DNA from: Gymnopus androsaceus JB14
Taxonomy: Eukaryota > Basidiomycota > Agaricomycetes > Agaricales > Omphalotaceae
Reading direction: 5' to 3'
Assembly: GCA_009733575.1 (NCBI GenBank)
Contig: ML769438.1
Location: 186,001-250,000, forward strand
Length of the DNA stretch: 64,000 nt
Notes under the pieces: model-generated
What the model saw: only the letters and a program-made list of their open reading frames with translations
Told to the model about the DNA's origin: nothing
The model's database searches: none
Shown here: positions 34,301 through 45,481 of the stretch, piece after piece
Layout of the letters: each line of letters opens with the position of its first letter
Position numbering within the stretch: the stretch's first letter is position 1
Position numbers and translations under genes: made by a program

Positions 34301-34430
34301 GGTAGCCACCGTTCCAGCTCATCACCCTGTTCTTCTTCATGCAAGCCGTGGTTGTATGCTGTAAAGTTAATGATGCCAGGGTGTTGTGATATTCTGTTGG
34401 TGCATGTAGAGTTTGAAGCTTGTGTGCTGG

Positions 34431-36612
34431 TGGTGTCCGGTGTGTCTGCTGGATAGAACTCGTCAAATTAAATGCGAAGAGCTTCCTTTAGCTCTTCAAG
34501 GTAAGCAAGAAGATCAGGATCATTAATGTAATCTTTTTTAAGCTTCTTGTAGTTGAATTGAGGGTCAAGGACTGAAATACAAGTCAGTAATAGTAAACCA
34601 AAAAGAATATATATCACATATGAGCAGCCCGTGTATAGAAGGATGAGTTGTCATACTTATAGTAATAATCACTGAGCTTCCATCGGAAAAAAATTGTTTT
34701 GGGCCCAGGAGTATCCAAGGTCACCTAGTCCTCTTAGGCAACCTAAGGCATCCTAGCTGGCCCAGGATAAAGGGCAAAACTTTGGACACCTCAGGTATCC
34801 TAGTCATCCTGAATGTCCTGGGACATTCTGAGACATCCTAGGACATCCTGGGATGTCCTGAGGGCATCCAAAACAGTTTGTTCTGATGTCCAGTGTGCCT
34901 TGGTCAATCCTTGCAGGAGCTTGCATGGTGCATCCTCCGGGAGTTGTTTGAGCTTGTCTTTGAGTGTGCACTGAAGCCCATGGAACATTGAATGCGTCAA
35001 CAAAAGCATTGGCTTTGATGTTGTGGATATCTGGCTTGTTGCAGATCAGAAATTCAACAGCCAATCTGGAACAATTGAAATCACATCCCAATCCTGTCTT
35101 GTAAGCTCTGACCCATGAAGGTTGGTATGAGTATCAGCAAATTCATTGATAGATGTTTGTTACTCGAGGGCTTGGCCTACATAAAGAGTTAGCCTGGAAA
35201 CAAGATTCAAAATAAGCACTCACTCAGCATCTGATGCATTGAAGACCATCAAGTTTTGACATTGAGAATGAGCATGTGAATTCCTACCACAACCTGGCCT
35301 GGTGAGAGTAGTTGGTACCAATGTTGATGACGCTGAGGGCTTGATCGCACAGAGCGGACAATTTTTTGCGGCTGAAAATGCATGAGCATGGAGACCAATG
35401 GACCAATGAGATTGTAAAAGACAGAACTTGTGAACAGAGGTTTTGATACCAGACAGTTCTGGACCCTCATCATCTTCAATCTCATCTAACATTGCTGCGT
35501 ATGCATCAAGTTTCTCATTGTTTGGAGCACCAGCCACTGCATCTTGATATGGTTGTGAATTCTTCTTGCTGTCCTTTTCCATGGCGCCTATAGCCTCAAG
35601 AAGCTGAGGCAGAAATTCATTAGACAAACTTGCATAAGTCAACATTGACACAAACCTTCAGAATGGCAAGATGCACAGTATGAGGCATGCGTTGAAGACA
35701 TGCATGTCTTGCTTTGAATGGGATGTTCAGAGCATGACACTTGCACTCAATTGCCTCTGTTAGTGTGTCGTTATTTGACACATTGTCCATCATAAGTGAG
35801 AGTACCTATTCCAAGATGTGAGGAATGGTCAATAGCAAAAAAAAAAATAAAAATAATAATAACCCAGCCGATAAGACCATATTTTTCGAGTGTATTCCAT
35901 ACAACATCAACCATATTTTCACCTGACACCTGAATGCTCACCAAGAAGCTCCTGGAAGTCAATACAGGATCTCCTCTAAAAACTATTCAGAATGCGGAAA
36001 TCTCTCTATTCAAGGACTATTACCAAGCTTGCCATTGTTTGTGATACAGGAAGCAATTATAGCAAGGAATGCATAGCCATTTGATGAAGTCCATGCATCC
36101 AGTGCAATAGATACCATGCAGTCAAGTGTCTACAGGACTTCGTTTTAGGTGGATATCATAAACAGATAAACCATACCTTAGAAAAATCCTGCAATTCTGT
36201 CTCCATTTCTTGACCAATCTTCATGACTTGTTGCTGAACAGTATCTGCAGATGGGAGTTTGAGCGGATTAGCTCGGTAGATGAGCATATTCTAGAAGTGC
36301 ATGGAACTCCGCACATTCAACTTCTTGAAAGGGCTGATCACAACTGACAACAGTGACAAGCCACTCAATTAAGAGTGTCTCTAATGTAGACTGATCCCAT
36401 TCACCCTGGTCATGTTTTTAAACTGTTCCAAAACTACAGAGAATTGAAAAACTCTTCAGCTTGTGCTCCGCTGAACATGTCAAGGCCTCCAAGATGTTAG
36501 CAAGTCAAGATATTTCAAGAATACTGTGTAATTCTCAAAAAAAAATTATCCTTCAGCAATTTTGATCTCTTCTTCCAATGGGGTGGACTTTTGACTATGG
36601 AGTATTGAGTAG
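34431..36612 (-). pseudogene. hAT transposase remnant, minus copy
   Basis: Read right to left, in broken frames with introns: an N-terminal stretch ending QQVMKIGQEMETELQDFSK near 36200; SGENMVDVVWNTLEKYGLIG near 35900; LMMDNVSNNDTLTEAIEC and CLQRMPHTVHLAILK near 35650-35800; LLEAIGAMEKDSKK with an acidic stretch DEIEDDEGPE near 35500; KIVRSVRSSPQRHQHW near 35350; and VLDPQFNYKKL, DPDLLAYLEELKEALR near 34500-34590. These match the order of fungal hAT transposases (DAWTS, DNAxNND, CxxHxxxLxxK, ribonuclease-H-like core, C-terminal dimerisation region). The BED finger is missing because segment S copy B begins at 36613. Inactive. Confidence 0.85.
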
Positions 36613-36629
36613 AATTCAAAGTAATATTA

Positions 36630-37115
36630 CAGCCTGTTCGGAAATCCTTGTCCGAATTGAAATTTGTGATGCAACGATCAAAATAAATAAAATAATTCCG
36701 AAAGTAGAAATCCTGTGCCTGGGTGTGCACCGGGCACGCCCACTTGGCTTCTTTACCTTTTTTTCACTTGTTACGGTGGAATACCATTACTCTGAGGACA
36801 GGTCTCTGATAGTTAGCCTTTATAATGGACTTCTGGAGCTTGCGCGCGCTGCTCAGCTCACCACTGATTAGCCTGATCATTCATTCAATTCTGATGTTAA
36901 TTCGGCCAATACTTTTGGTAGATACTTAATCAGCAACCTCTTCTTCTATGTATCCAGCTTCAAGGAGCCAAAGAGCTCGTTCTTAGAGGTCCTTGCTTAT
37001 ACCATGATAACAATCTGCGTTGTTCCCGTAGGCGCTTCCCTTTTCGGAACTATTTTATTTTATTTGATCGTTGCCGCACAAATTTGAACTCGGACAAGGA
37101 TTTCCGGAACTGCTG
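36630..37115. mobile_element. Deleted non-autonomous mariner relative, copy B
   Basis: Copy of 32346-32830 carried within segment S copy B, including the same transposase N-terminal remnant. Differences are a few single bases. Confidence 0.82.
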
Positions 37116-37958
37116 CAATCAGTCAGAAACCACATGAGATTCCTCATATGCGTAAATAAGTTAATCCTGCAGGCTCTGAAGGTCAATTGTGCAACTGTGC
37201 ATATATGCTGTGAAACAGATAGGCATGAGCAGGTAAGTTTTGTTCAAGGCGAGATTAAGGGGAAACTCTTACAAAATGGCCAAGTAACAAGTTCCCAAGG
37301 ACCACATTAAGGTTACAGGAAGTTGTGGTCATAGTATTGCCGGAAAAACTAAACATTCATGACATATACCAGATTGTTGAAACAGGCAGAAACAATGAAT
37401 AAATTTTAGTTGTTCTCTACATGGAAATGAGAAGAATGAGTACATGCATTCATGGGGCTCCATGGATACAGCTTTTGCACATATGGATAAGGGGAAGATA
37501 AGGGTAATTTCCTGACAAAGGTCCAATGAAGGTTCCAAGCTTGATACTTCAAAACAGCAGATCCAACAAATGTAAAAACTTCTCTGAGAGCACAGAAACT
37601 TCGCCATTGCTTACTTGCATTAATATTTGACTTGCAAGTGCAGAAAATATTTACCAACAACAGAAATTTTGACTCAAATATTGTAAATAGTATGTAAACC
37701 AATGCTTCAACATCTAAATAGCATGTAGATATTGTACACTGAGTCTGCAGTCCTTCATGGGACCTTGAACACTCTAGTCATTGTGTGGCCTTGTACAATT
37801 TTTTTTTTGAAATTTAGGAAGTTTCATAGGAAATAACACCTCCCCTGTGTCAATGAACACTTTTTAAAGTCATATAGAAGTCTTAAAGTCATTAAACGGA
37901 GCTTAGAGTGTTGAGATAATGATTAAAGAGGCGATATGTTTGCGATAAACTACGCAAT

Positions 37959-38593
37959 AAGTTACCTTGAAATTTCAAAGTCCGCTACCTTATTTGAGAC
38001 TCCGCTACTTATTAGAACTTAAATGCAATTTAAAAGTTTGAAATACATTAAATATGCACTTGGAATACACAAAACATATCTGAAGCTGTGTGTAATGTGC
38101 TCTAGGGCGTCTGCCAGTACATTTACAGTTGCCGCTAATGCAAATTGCTGGCCGATTGCACATTGTTGTCAAGACCAAATCCATGACTTATGCACAATTT
38201 CAAGTTTATTGCTGTGCCAGTGAAGCCTCATATGACTGAAATTAAACATTTCAAGTCCATTCTAGTATTTTACAGAGGGCCACAGACTGATGAAAGTGTA
38301 AAAATGAAGGACTGAAAGTTCCATTTGCCCACTGGCAGTAATGAGCTGCCTTGAATCATGCAGCGTACACTTGAACAGAGTCTAGGAGTGTCTGTAGCAC
38401 ATTTGATAGCCTCTAATGTTCATCTACAATGTTATTTATGGCTTAAGGTAGAATAAGGTAGAATAAGGTAATAAGGTCAAATAAGTTAACTTGGTCGACC
38501 AAGTTAACTTAAGGAACTTAAAGGTACTTTAAGTTAACTTGGTAAGACTAAGGTAGCAATAAGGTAGCGGAGTTTGAAAATCCAAGGTAATTT
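37959..38593. mobile_element. MITE family T, copy B
   Basis: Copy of 33672-34300 within segment S copy B, with a few extra bases (GGTAAGACTAAGG) before the right end. Confidence 0.8.
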
Positions 38594-38716
38594 GGTAGCC
38601 ACCGTTCCAGCTCATCACCCTGTTCTTCTTCATGCAAGCTGTGGTTGTATGCTGTAAAGTTAATGATGCCAGGGTGTTGTGATATTCTGTTGGTGCATGT
38701 AGAGTTTGAAGCTTGC

Positions 38717-39440
38717 AAAGATTCAATCGCAACAAGACGGGATGAGAGAAGAAAAAAGAACTGCGAAGTTATGATGCACGTGCAACTATATAGTTGCGGA
38801 GATTGAAGTTCGGAGATTGAATTGACTTGTGATTATTGTTCGGACCAGGTTCTATGTTGTAACCCATGTCTTGCATCACGATGTAACTGCAGAGGAATTC
38901 CGAGTATGACTGAGTGATGAATGAAGAAGCAGAGTGGATTAGATGTGAGATGTCGGCCATGCAGTTTATATGCCCCCCATACATGTATGGATTGTGTATG
39001 GAAAATATTTCAAAGGCAACTCAAAGGTATGGAATTTTGCTATGGACATGTATGGAAAGCATGGAGTTCATACTTCCATACTCACCATACTACTCATACA
39101 TTTGCAAAACTGCTGATGAAATGCAGCCCCCAGATCTTTGTACAGGACTCAGTAAAAATCTTAAGCACCCTGATATTACAGCAAGCCCTCACTCAACCTC
39201 CTGGTATTGTTCTATACTGTTGCCCTGAAGCTCTTGGCGCGAGAGCACATTAGCAAAAGTATGTTCTTGTCCTATGTAGCTGATTTGAGGCTAATCACTC
39301 TATATCTAGCACACAATGGCCGGGAGACCTGTGGTGTATTACGCAACACCTCCACAAGATCCACAATCCACTGGTATATCTGGTTCTTCATGTTGGCTAT
39401 CTCCATATTGCTTCTACGATTTGGCACCATTGTACGCTTG
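38717..39440. repeat. Segment Y, forward copy
   Basis: About 720 bp that recurs reverse-complemented at 44531-45224. It begins GCAAAGATTCAATCGCAACA and includes a run of TATGGA / TCCATAC motifs at 38980-39100. At 44531-45224 the inverted copy is directly followed by segment Z; here Y instead follows segment S. Confidence 0.88.
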
Positions 39441-39708
39441 GTGGTACAAGTTCAAGGAAGCTGAAATAGAGGCAGAATCTGATAGTGAGCATGATGTTTG
39501 CATCTCACATGAAGAGGTCTGCATTATACTTATTCATTTAGACTCTTGCGTTACATTCAATTTATAGCTTGCAGATAGTCTTCCTAGTAAGACTGTACCC
39601 GAGGGAACAGCACGTGCTGGGAAGAGCACTCGAGAGAAGCGCAAACATAAAAAGCAGAGGTGTGATACGGAACAGGAAACTTCCAGGCATTCCACAGGCA
39701 ACAAGTAG
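39316..39708 (+). CDS. Orphan small basic-tailed protein, 2 exons
   Basis: Exons 39316-39516 and 39568-39708 join in frame to 113 aa with a proper GT/AG intron. It starts MAGRPVVYYATPPQDPQSTG, has Trp/Tyr/Cys-rich text (SSCWLSPYCFYDLAPLYAWW), an acidic patch ESDSEHD, and a Lys/Arg tail (KSTREKRKHKKQR). I recognise no family. It lies between segment Y and the hAT N-terminus and may be part of the same transposon. The inverted copy of Y at 44531 contains only the first about 34 codons, so that copy is truncated. Confidence 0.5.
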
Positions 39709-39829
39709 CGGCACAGTCCAATAGCAAGAGCAAGGTTTGTACTGCTAGTCTCTATTATGATATTTCTAACATATTATTCCAGCCTTCACATCTTCAAAAT
39801 CCTATTTGCATTTTTTGTTTCAGCCCCTC

Positions 39830-42007
39830 CTCCAGAAGGTAATACTCATGCACCAGGGGACAAACACTATTGCTGTTGTCATGGAGAGTCTACAAAGGTT
39901 CTGTGAGTCTCAAAGGCCATGCGTTTTTCAAATAACAGTGAATTCATTATGGATTTTAACTGTGCATGCACTAAAAACTAAAAAAACAGGCTTACTGGAC
40001 ATTTGGAAACACATGCAACAGATATGCATTGTTTCTACTCAATACTCCATAGTCAAAAGTCCACCCCATTGGAAGAAGAGATCAAAATTGCTGAAGGATA
40101 ATTTTTTTTGAGAATTACACAGTATTCTTGAAATATCTTGACTTGCTAACATCTTGGAGGCCTTGACATGTTCAGCGGAGCACAAGCTGAAGAGTTTTTC
40201 AATTCTCTGTAGTTTTGGAACAGTTTAAAAACATGACCAGGTGAATGGGATCAGTCTACATTAGACACTCTTAATTGAGTGGCTTGTCACTGTTGTCAGT
40301 TGTGATCAGCCCTTTCAAGAAGTTGAATGTGCGAGTTCCATGCACTTCTAGAATATGCTCACCACCGAGCTAATCCGCTCAAACTCCCATCTGCAGATAC
40401 TGTTCAGCAACAAGTCATGAAGATTGGTCAAGAAATGGAGACAGAATTGCAGGATTTTTCTAAGGTATGGTTTATCTGTTTATGATATCCCCCTAATACA
40501 AGTCCTGTAGACACTTGACTGCATGGTATCCTATTGCAACTGGATGCATGGACTTCATCAAATGGCTTATGCATTCGTTGCTATAATGCTTCCTGTATAC
40601 AAAGCAATGGCAAGCTTGTAATAGTCCTTGAATAGAAAGATTTCCCGCATTTTTTCTTTTTGAAAAAAAAATAGTTTTTTTTTTTTTTTTTTAGAGGAAA
40701 AGATTCCTGGGATTTGAACTTTTTTTTTTCCAGGGAGCCTTTTTTTCTTTTTNNNNNNNNNNNNNNNNNNNNNNNNNNNNNNNNNNNNNNNNNNNNNNNN
40801 NNNNNNNNNNNNNNNNNNNNNNNNNNNNNNNNNNNNNNNNNNNNNNNNNNNNNNNNNNNNNNNNNNNNNNNNNNNNNNNNNNNNNNNNNNNNNNNNNNNN
40901 NNNNNNNNNNNNNNNNNNNNNNNNNNNNNNNNNNNNNNNNNNNNNNNNNNNNNNNNNNNNNNNNNNNNNNNNNNNNNNNNNNNNNNNNNNNNNNNNNNNN
41001 NNNNNNNNNNNNNNNNNNNNNNNNNNNNNNNNNNNNNNNNNNNNNNNNNNNNNNNNNNNNNNNNNNNNNNNNNNNNNNNNNNNNNNNNNNNNNNNNNNNN
41101 NNNNNNNNNNNNNNNNNNNNNNNNNNNNNNNNNNNNNNNNNNNNNNNNNNNNNNNNNNNNNNNNNNNNNNNNNNNNNNNNNNNNNNNNNNNNNNNNNNNN
41201 NNNNNNNNNNNNNNNNNNNNNNNNNNNNNNNNNNNNNNNNNNNNNNNNNNNNNNNNNNNNNNNNNNNNNNNNNNNNNNNNNNNNNNNNNNNNNNNNNNNN
41301 NNNNNNNNNNNNNNNNNNNNNNNNNNNNNNNNNNNNNNNNNNNNNNNNNNNNNNNNNNNNNNNNNNNNNNNNNNNNNNNNNNNNNNNNNNNNNNNNNNNN
41401 NNNNNNNNNNNNNNNNNNNNNNNNNNNNNNNNNNNNNNNNNNNNNNNNNNNNNNNNNNNNNNNNNNNNNNNNNNNNNNNNNNNNNNNNNNNNNNNNNNNN
41501 NNNNNNNNNNNNNNNNNNNNNNNNNNNNNNNNNNNNNNNNNNNNNNNNNNNNNNNNNNNNNNNNNNNNNNNNNNNNNNNNNNNNNNNNNNNNNNNNNNNN
41601 NNNNNNNNNNNNNNNNNNNNNNNNNACTAGGATACCTGAGGTGTCCAAAGTTTTGCCTTTATCCTGGGCCAGCTAGGATGCCTTAGGTTGCCTAAGAGGA
41701 CTAGGTGACCTTGGATACTCCTGGGCCCAAAACAGTTTTTTTCCGATGGAAGCTCAGTGATTATTACTATAAGTATGACAACTCATCCTTCTATACATGG
41801 GCTGCTCATATGTGATATATATTTCTTTGGTTACTATTGCTGACTTTTTATTTCAGTCCTTGACACTCAATTCAACTACAAGAAGCTTAAAAAGATTACA
41901 TTAATGATCCTGATCTTCTTGCTTACCTTGAAGAGCTAAAGGAAGCTCTTCGCATTTAATTGACGAGTTCTATCCAGCAGACAACCGGACACCACCAGCA
42001 CACAAGC
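39830..42007 (+). pseudogene. hAT transposase remnant, plus copy (contains the N gap)
   Basis: Inverted counterpart of 34431-36612, extending further 5': a BED-type start (GDKHYCCCHGESTKVL then RLTGHLETHATDMHCFYSIL) near 39840-40030, then STPLEEEIKIAEG, STLDTLLIEWLVTVVSCDQP near 40250-40310, and ALDAWTSSNGYAF-like text near 40530-40570 in shifted frames. After the gap come DYYYKYDNSSFYTWAAH and VLDPQ/NYKKL-like text. Many stops. It is cut at CACACAAGCT (42007), exactly where segment Z copy 1 begins. Confidence 0.78.
40753..41625. other. Assembly gap (873 N)
   Basis: Unresolved bases inside the plus-strand hAT copy. Flanking homopolymer-rich sequence on the left (runs of A and T, 40660-40752) suggests a failed read-through. 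The minus copy of hAT gives the likely content between the two edges, but the real length is unknown. Confidence 0.99.
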
Positions 42008-43621
42008 TGGTTTTTCATAGATCGTAGTAGTGGTGTTCTCGTGCAGAAAGCGGAAACTCATGTGGCGAATACGAGGAACAGGGTATCGATGTTTAGGAGA
42101 TCTGCCTTACAGTATGTCTTCAACTTCTTTGCATACTGATAGCTATTGACTCGGACTTTTTAGAAATACTCCTGCATCCTATATTGGCAATGAATCTGTC
42201 CTCTCCCCAGAAACCTTGACGGAATTGTTTTTTGGTCCTCACTCAGAGTCACTGTGCATATCGTGACTGGTTTCCTGTTTGGGATCAGGACGAAAACAAC
42301 TGTATCCAACAAAACTCGTACGTGTGTGAAAGCTACTGCAAGATTCAAATATTTGCTTGCCATAGGGACTTTCTGACAGGTCGCGTCGCTTGTGTATGTA
42401 TTGCCAGATTATCCTCGGTGCTCAAAGCTGATGCCTTATTTCAGTGCTTTAGATTGGTCGCATTTTTCATTCGCAATACCTGTGTTGTATCAACAAGTTT
42501 CGGCAACTTGAGCGTAATTAACCAGGCTATTTGGTAGGTACTGTGATGTTATATTTCTCTATACACATTCTAACGCTTGAGCAGGAGCGATCAGTCTATA
42601 TATACATTGAGTGGTTTCTCGAGCTCCTCATTTTCCGTCAGGTGTTATGCTGCTTTGGTTGGGTGTTAGTGCCGTTAGAGCTTACGGTCTTCGATAGTGA
42701 TTGATGTAGGTGATGATAGTACGTACATGTAATAGCTACTCTTAATCTATATGGTGTATTTTATATTGTCCTTGCAATATACATAATTGTTCTATCTTTT
42801 GTATGTGTGTATCCCATCCAAAGGATGCATGGACAGTATAGGAAAGGACAGTATGGATTGAGTATGGAGATGGTATGGGAGTTTCCATACATTGGGTATG
42901 GAAACTTTGCGACGCTGTAGCAGCCATACATCCTGACTATGTATGGAGTTTGTATGGAGTGTATGGTACCATACCTCCATACACTTGTGAAAGTGCTGAT
43001 GTTGCAAATTTGGAATCTGTTTCTTATGCACAGCAATGCAGCTAAAGGCAAGGGGGTAAATTCCTTCAGTAATTGGTAGTAGTTGATACTGATTATATTG
43101 TTGTTGCAGTAGATATAAGAGGCAGTAGATGGTAGATAATATAGAGGATATCCAGCGAGAACCATCATCAACATTGTTGAACAATGTGGACAATGGAAGT
43201 AAGTAAAGCGCAAGCTGTGCAAGCTGTGCAAGCCATGATATCGGGATTCCCACTGCAGTCGGACTTATAAATTGCAAGAAATGGTCTGATTTGGTTGATT
43301 TACGGCTTGTACAGGAACCGTATACGGCCGTATTTGTACGGTCATATACGGGTGGTATCACTCCCGTAGTCATAACCGTATACCTACAGTGGTTAGTGGT
43401 ATATGATACAGATACAGGTACCCGTAAAACCGTTACCGTAAGCTGTATCTTACGGTTACAGTGCGGATCCCTAGGTAGGGCAAACCCTTTACTTGTACCA
43501 CATCATTCCAATTGAGCAAATTTCTTTCCTTCTTTAGACCCTGAGTGTTGTACACATATTAAAGCAGTGTCAAACAGTAGTAGGAAGCACCGAATGTTTT
43601 TATTATGGTCGGAAACTCCAC
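42008..43621. repeat. Segment Z, copy 1
   Basis: About 1.6 kb, near-identical and in the same orientation as 45225-46838, from GGTTTTTCATAGATCGTAGT to TATGGTCGGAAACTCC. It includes a cluster of TATGGA motifs in both orientations (42820-42990) and a cluster of CCGTATAC / GTATACGG and CGTTACCGTAA motifs (43315-43460). Long overlapping ORFs on minus at 42742-43373 follow from the low complexity and are not supported as genes. Confidence 0.88.
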
Positions 43622-44530
43622 TTCAGTCACCTACTAAAAAGTACCTTGTTAGGCTCAACTTTTGACCCAATAGTTGGCCCTAAGAGGGGTCAAATCCCCG
43701 GGATATCCCATCTGGGATCACCCAAGTGTCCGGGGTCCTGGCATGGGAGACCCATGGGACATCCCTGGGAAATCCACAGTAGGCTAGTAATTGGATATTC
43801 CACCCACCTGAGTGTGTGGGATTCCCAGGTAACAAGGTAGCTGGATATCCCACTCAACTGAGTATGTGGGATTCACAGGTAACAAGGTAGCTGGATATCC
43901 CACCCACCTGAGTGTGTGGGATTCCCAGGTAGTAAGGTAACTGAATATCCCATCCACTTGAGTATGTGGGATTCCCATGTAACAGGGTAGCTGGATATTG
44001 CATCCACCTGAGTATGTGGGATTCCCAGGTAACAAGGTAGCTGGATATCCCATCCACCTGAGTGTGTGGGATTCCCAGGTAGCAAGGTAACTGGATATCC
44101 CATCCACCTGAGTACGTGGGATTCCCATGTAACAGGGTAGCTGGATATCCCACCCACCTGAGTATGTTGGATTCCCAGGCAACAGGGTAGCTGGATATCC
44201 CACCCAATTAAGTATGTGGGATTCCACTCCAGGCTACCACAATTCATATCATGTTAGATAGGCCAAAGTGTAACAATCCAGTATCTAATATGAAGTAAAT
44301 ACACAAGAAATCCAGGGCCATGGATTTCAGGGTGACCTCTGGCACCTCTGATTCCATGACTCCTTAACATTGGCTACCAAATAGCTATTGATAGTGATAG
44401 TGATGACTGCCTCATCAAGTCATCTGACAACCTATCTCTACTGATCCCATCAACATTCATGTGACATTGTCACATAGTAAGAATTAAAATCTTTGGAATA
44501 GTGATTAATAGTTATAGTAATGGAAGCAAT
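43622..44530. repeat. Satellite-bearing repeat family RE1, copy 1
   Basis: Starts ACTTCAGTCACCTACTAAAA, carries a 50 bp satellite array (about 43790-44225, near nine units) and continues through TAACAATCCAGTATCTAATA to about 44530, where inverted segment Y begins. It matches 52036-52900. No transposase is encoded. Confidence 0.85.
43790..44225. repeat. 50 bp tandem satellite, about 8.7 units
   Basis: Unit: CTGGATATCCCACCCACCTG followed by AGTGTGTGGGATTCCCAGGT and AACAAGGTAG. The unit includes GGATATCC and GGGATTCCC palindromes. Because 50 is not a multiple of 3 and the unit lacks stops on minus, overlapping frames stay open for over 100 codons; these are not genes. Confidence 0.95.
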
Positions 44531-45224
44531 ATGGAGATAGCCAACATGAAGAACCAGATATACCAGTGGATTGTGGATCTTGTGGAGGTGTTGCGTAATA
44601 CACCACAGGTCTCCCGGCCATTGTGTGCTAGATATAGAGTGATTAGCCTCAAATCAGCTACATAGGACAAGAACATACTTTTGCTAATGTGCTCTCACGC
44701 CAAGAGCTTCAGGGCAACAGTATAGAACAATACCAGGAGGTTGAGTGAGGGCTTGCTGTAATATCAGGGTGCTTAAGATTTTTACTGAGTCCTGTACAAA
44801 GATCTGGGGGCTGCATTTCATCAGCAGTTTTGCAAATGTATGAGTAGTATGGTGAGTATGGAAGTATGAACTCCATGCTTTCCATACATGTCCATAGCAA
44901 AATTCCATACCTTTGAGTTGCCTTTGAAATATTTTCCATACACAATCCATACATGTATGGGGGGCATATAAACTGCATGGCTGACATCTCACATCTAATC
45001 CACTCTGCTTCTTCATTCATCACTCAGTCATACTCGGAATTCCTCTGCAGTTACATCGTGATGCAAGACATGGGTTACAACATAGAACCTGGTCCGAACA
45101 ATAATCACAAGTCAATTCAATCTCCGAACTTCAATCTCCGCAACTATATAGTTGCACGTGCATCATAACTTCGCAGTTCTTTTTTCTTCTCTCATCCCGT
45201 CTTGTTGCGATTGAATCTTTGCAG
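44531..45224. repeat. Segment Y, inverted copy
   Basis: Reverse complement of 38717-39440 at very high identity, truncated at its left by the RE1 repeat at 44530. It runs straight into segment Z copy 2 across TTGAATCTTTGCAG|GTTTTTC, which reads like a natural splice acceptor. Confidence 0.88.
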
Positions 45225-45481
45225 GTTTTTCATAGATCGTAGTAGTGGTGTTCTCGTGCAGAAAGCGGAAACTCATGTGGCGAATACGAGGAACAGGGTA
45301 TCGATGTTTAGGAGATCTGCCTTACAGTATGTCTTCAACTTCTTTGCATACTGATAGCTATTGACTCGGACTTTTTAGAAATACTCCTGCATCCTATATT
45401 GGCAATGAATCTGTCCTCTCCCCAGAAACCTTGACGGAATTGTTTTTTGGTCCTCACTCAGAGTCACTGTGCATATCGTGA
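45225..45481 (+). CDS. Possible gene fragment in Y-Z2, two exons
   Basis: From the CTTTGCAG acceptor at 45224, exon 45225-45326 reads FFIDRSSSGVLVQKAETHVA and continues RNRVSMFRRSALQ; a GTATGT donor and TTTTTAG acceptor join it in frame to 45379-45481, reading NTPASYIGNESVLSPETLTE and LFFGPHSESLCIS before a TGA. The text is protein-like but I do not recognise a family, and no upstream exon with a start was identified. In segment Z copy 1 (42008) the same exons exist but the acceptor is replaced by hAT sequence. Confidence 0.35.

Larger units (their letters stand above)
32330..34430. repeat. Duplicated segment S, copy A
   Basis: About 2.1 kb that recurs at 36613-38716 in the same orientation with only scattered differences (for example GGGCCCGCCCAC against GGGCACGCCCAC). 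It contains a deleted mariner-type element, about 800 bp without recognisable genes, and a TACCTTATT MITE. Its right end, read on minus, continues the hAT transposase C-terminus (NFTAYNHGLHEEEQGDELER), so here S and the hAT remnant at 34431-36612 are naturally contiguous. Confidence 0.9.
36613..38716. repeat. Duplicated segment S, copy B
   Basis: Near-identical to 32330-34430. It starts at the same base (ATTCAAAGTAATATTACAGC) but is preceded by hAT sequence, and it ends at TTTGAAGCTT, after which Y (38717) follows instead of the rest of hAT. The hAT C-terminal stub at its right end is therefore cut off from its own transposase body. Confidence 0.9.

Noticed and set aside
40581..41676. Long open frames of 320-355 codons across the N gap on both strands
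   Set aside because: They exist only because unknown bases contain no stop codon.
42742..43373. Overlapping minus-strand ORFs of 156 and 193 codons in segment Z
   Set aside because: Low-complexity TATGGA-motif sequence; the copy at 45958-46590 breaks them by a one-base indel.
43790..44225. CRISPR array
   Set aside because: The 50 bp unit is contiguous with no unique spacers, and the genome is eukaryotic.
43784..44247. Minus-strand ORFs of 117-147 codons with repeating GNPTYSGGWDIQLPCY-like text
   Set aside because: They come from the 50 bp satellite, which has no stop on that strand in overlapping frames; there is no start context, intron or family.
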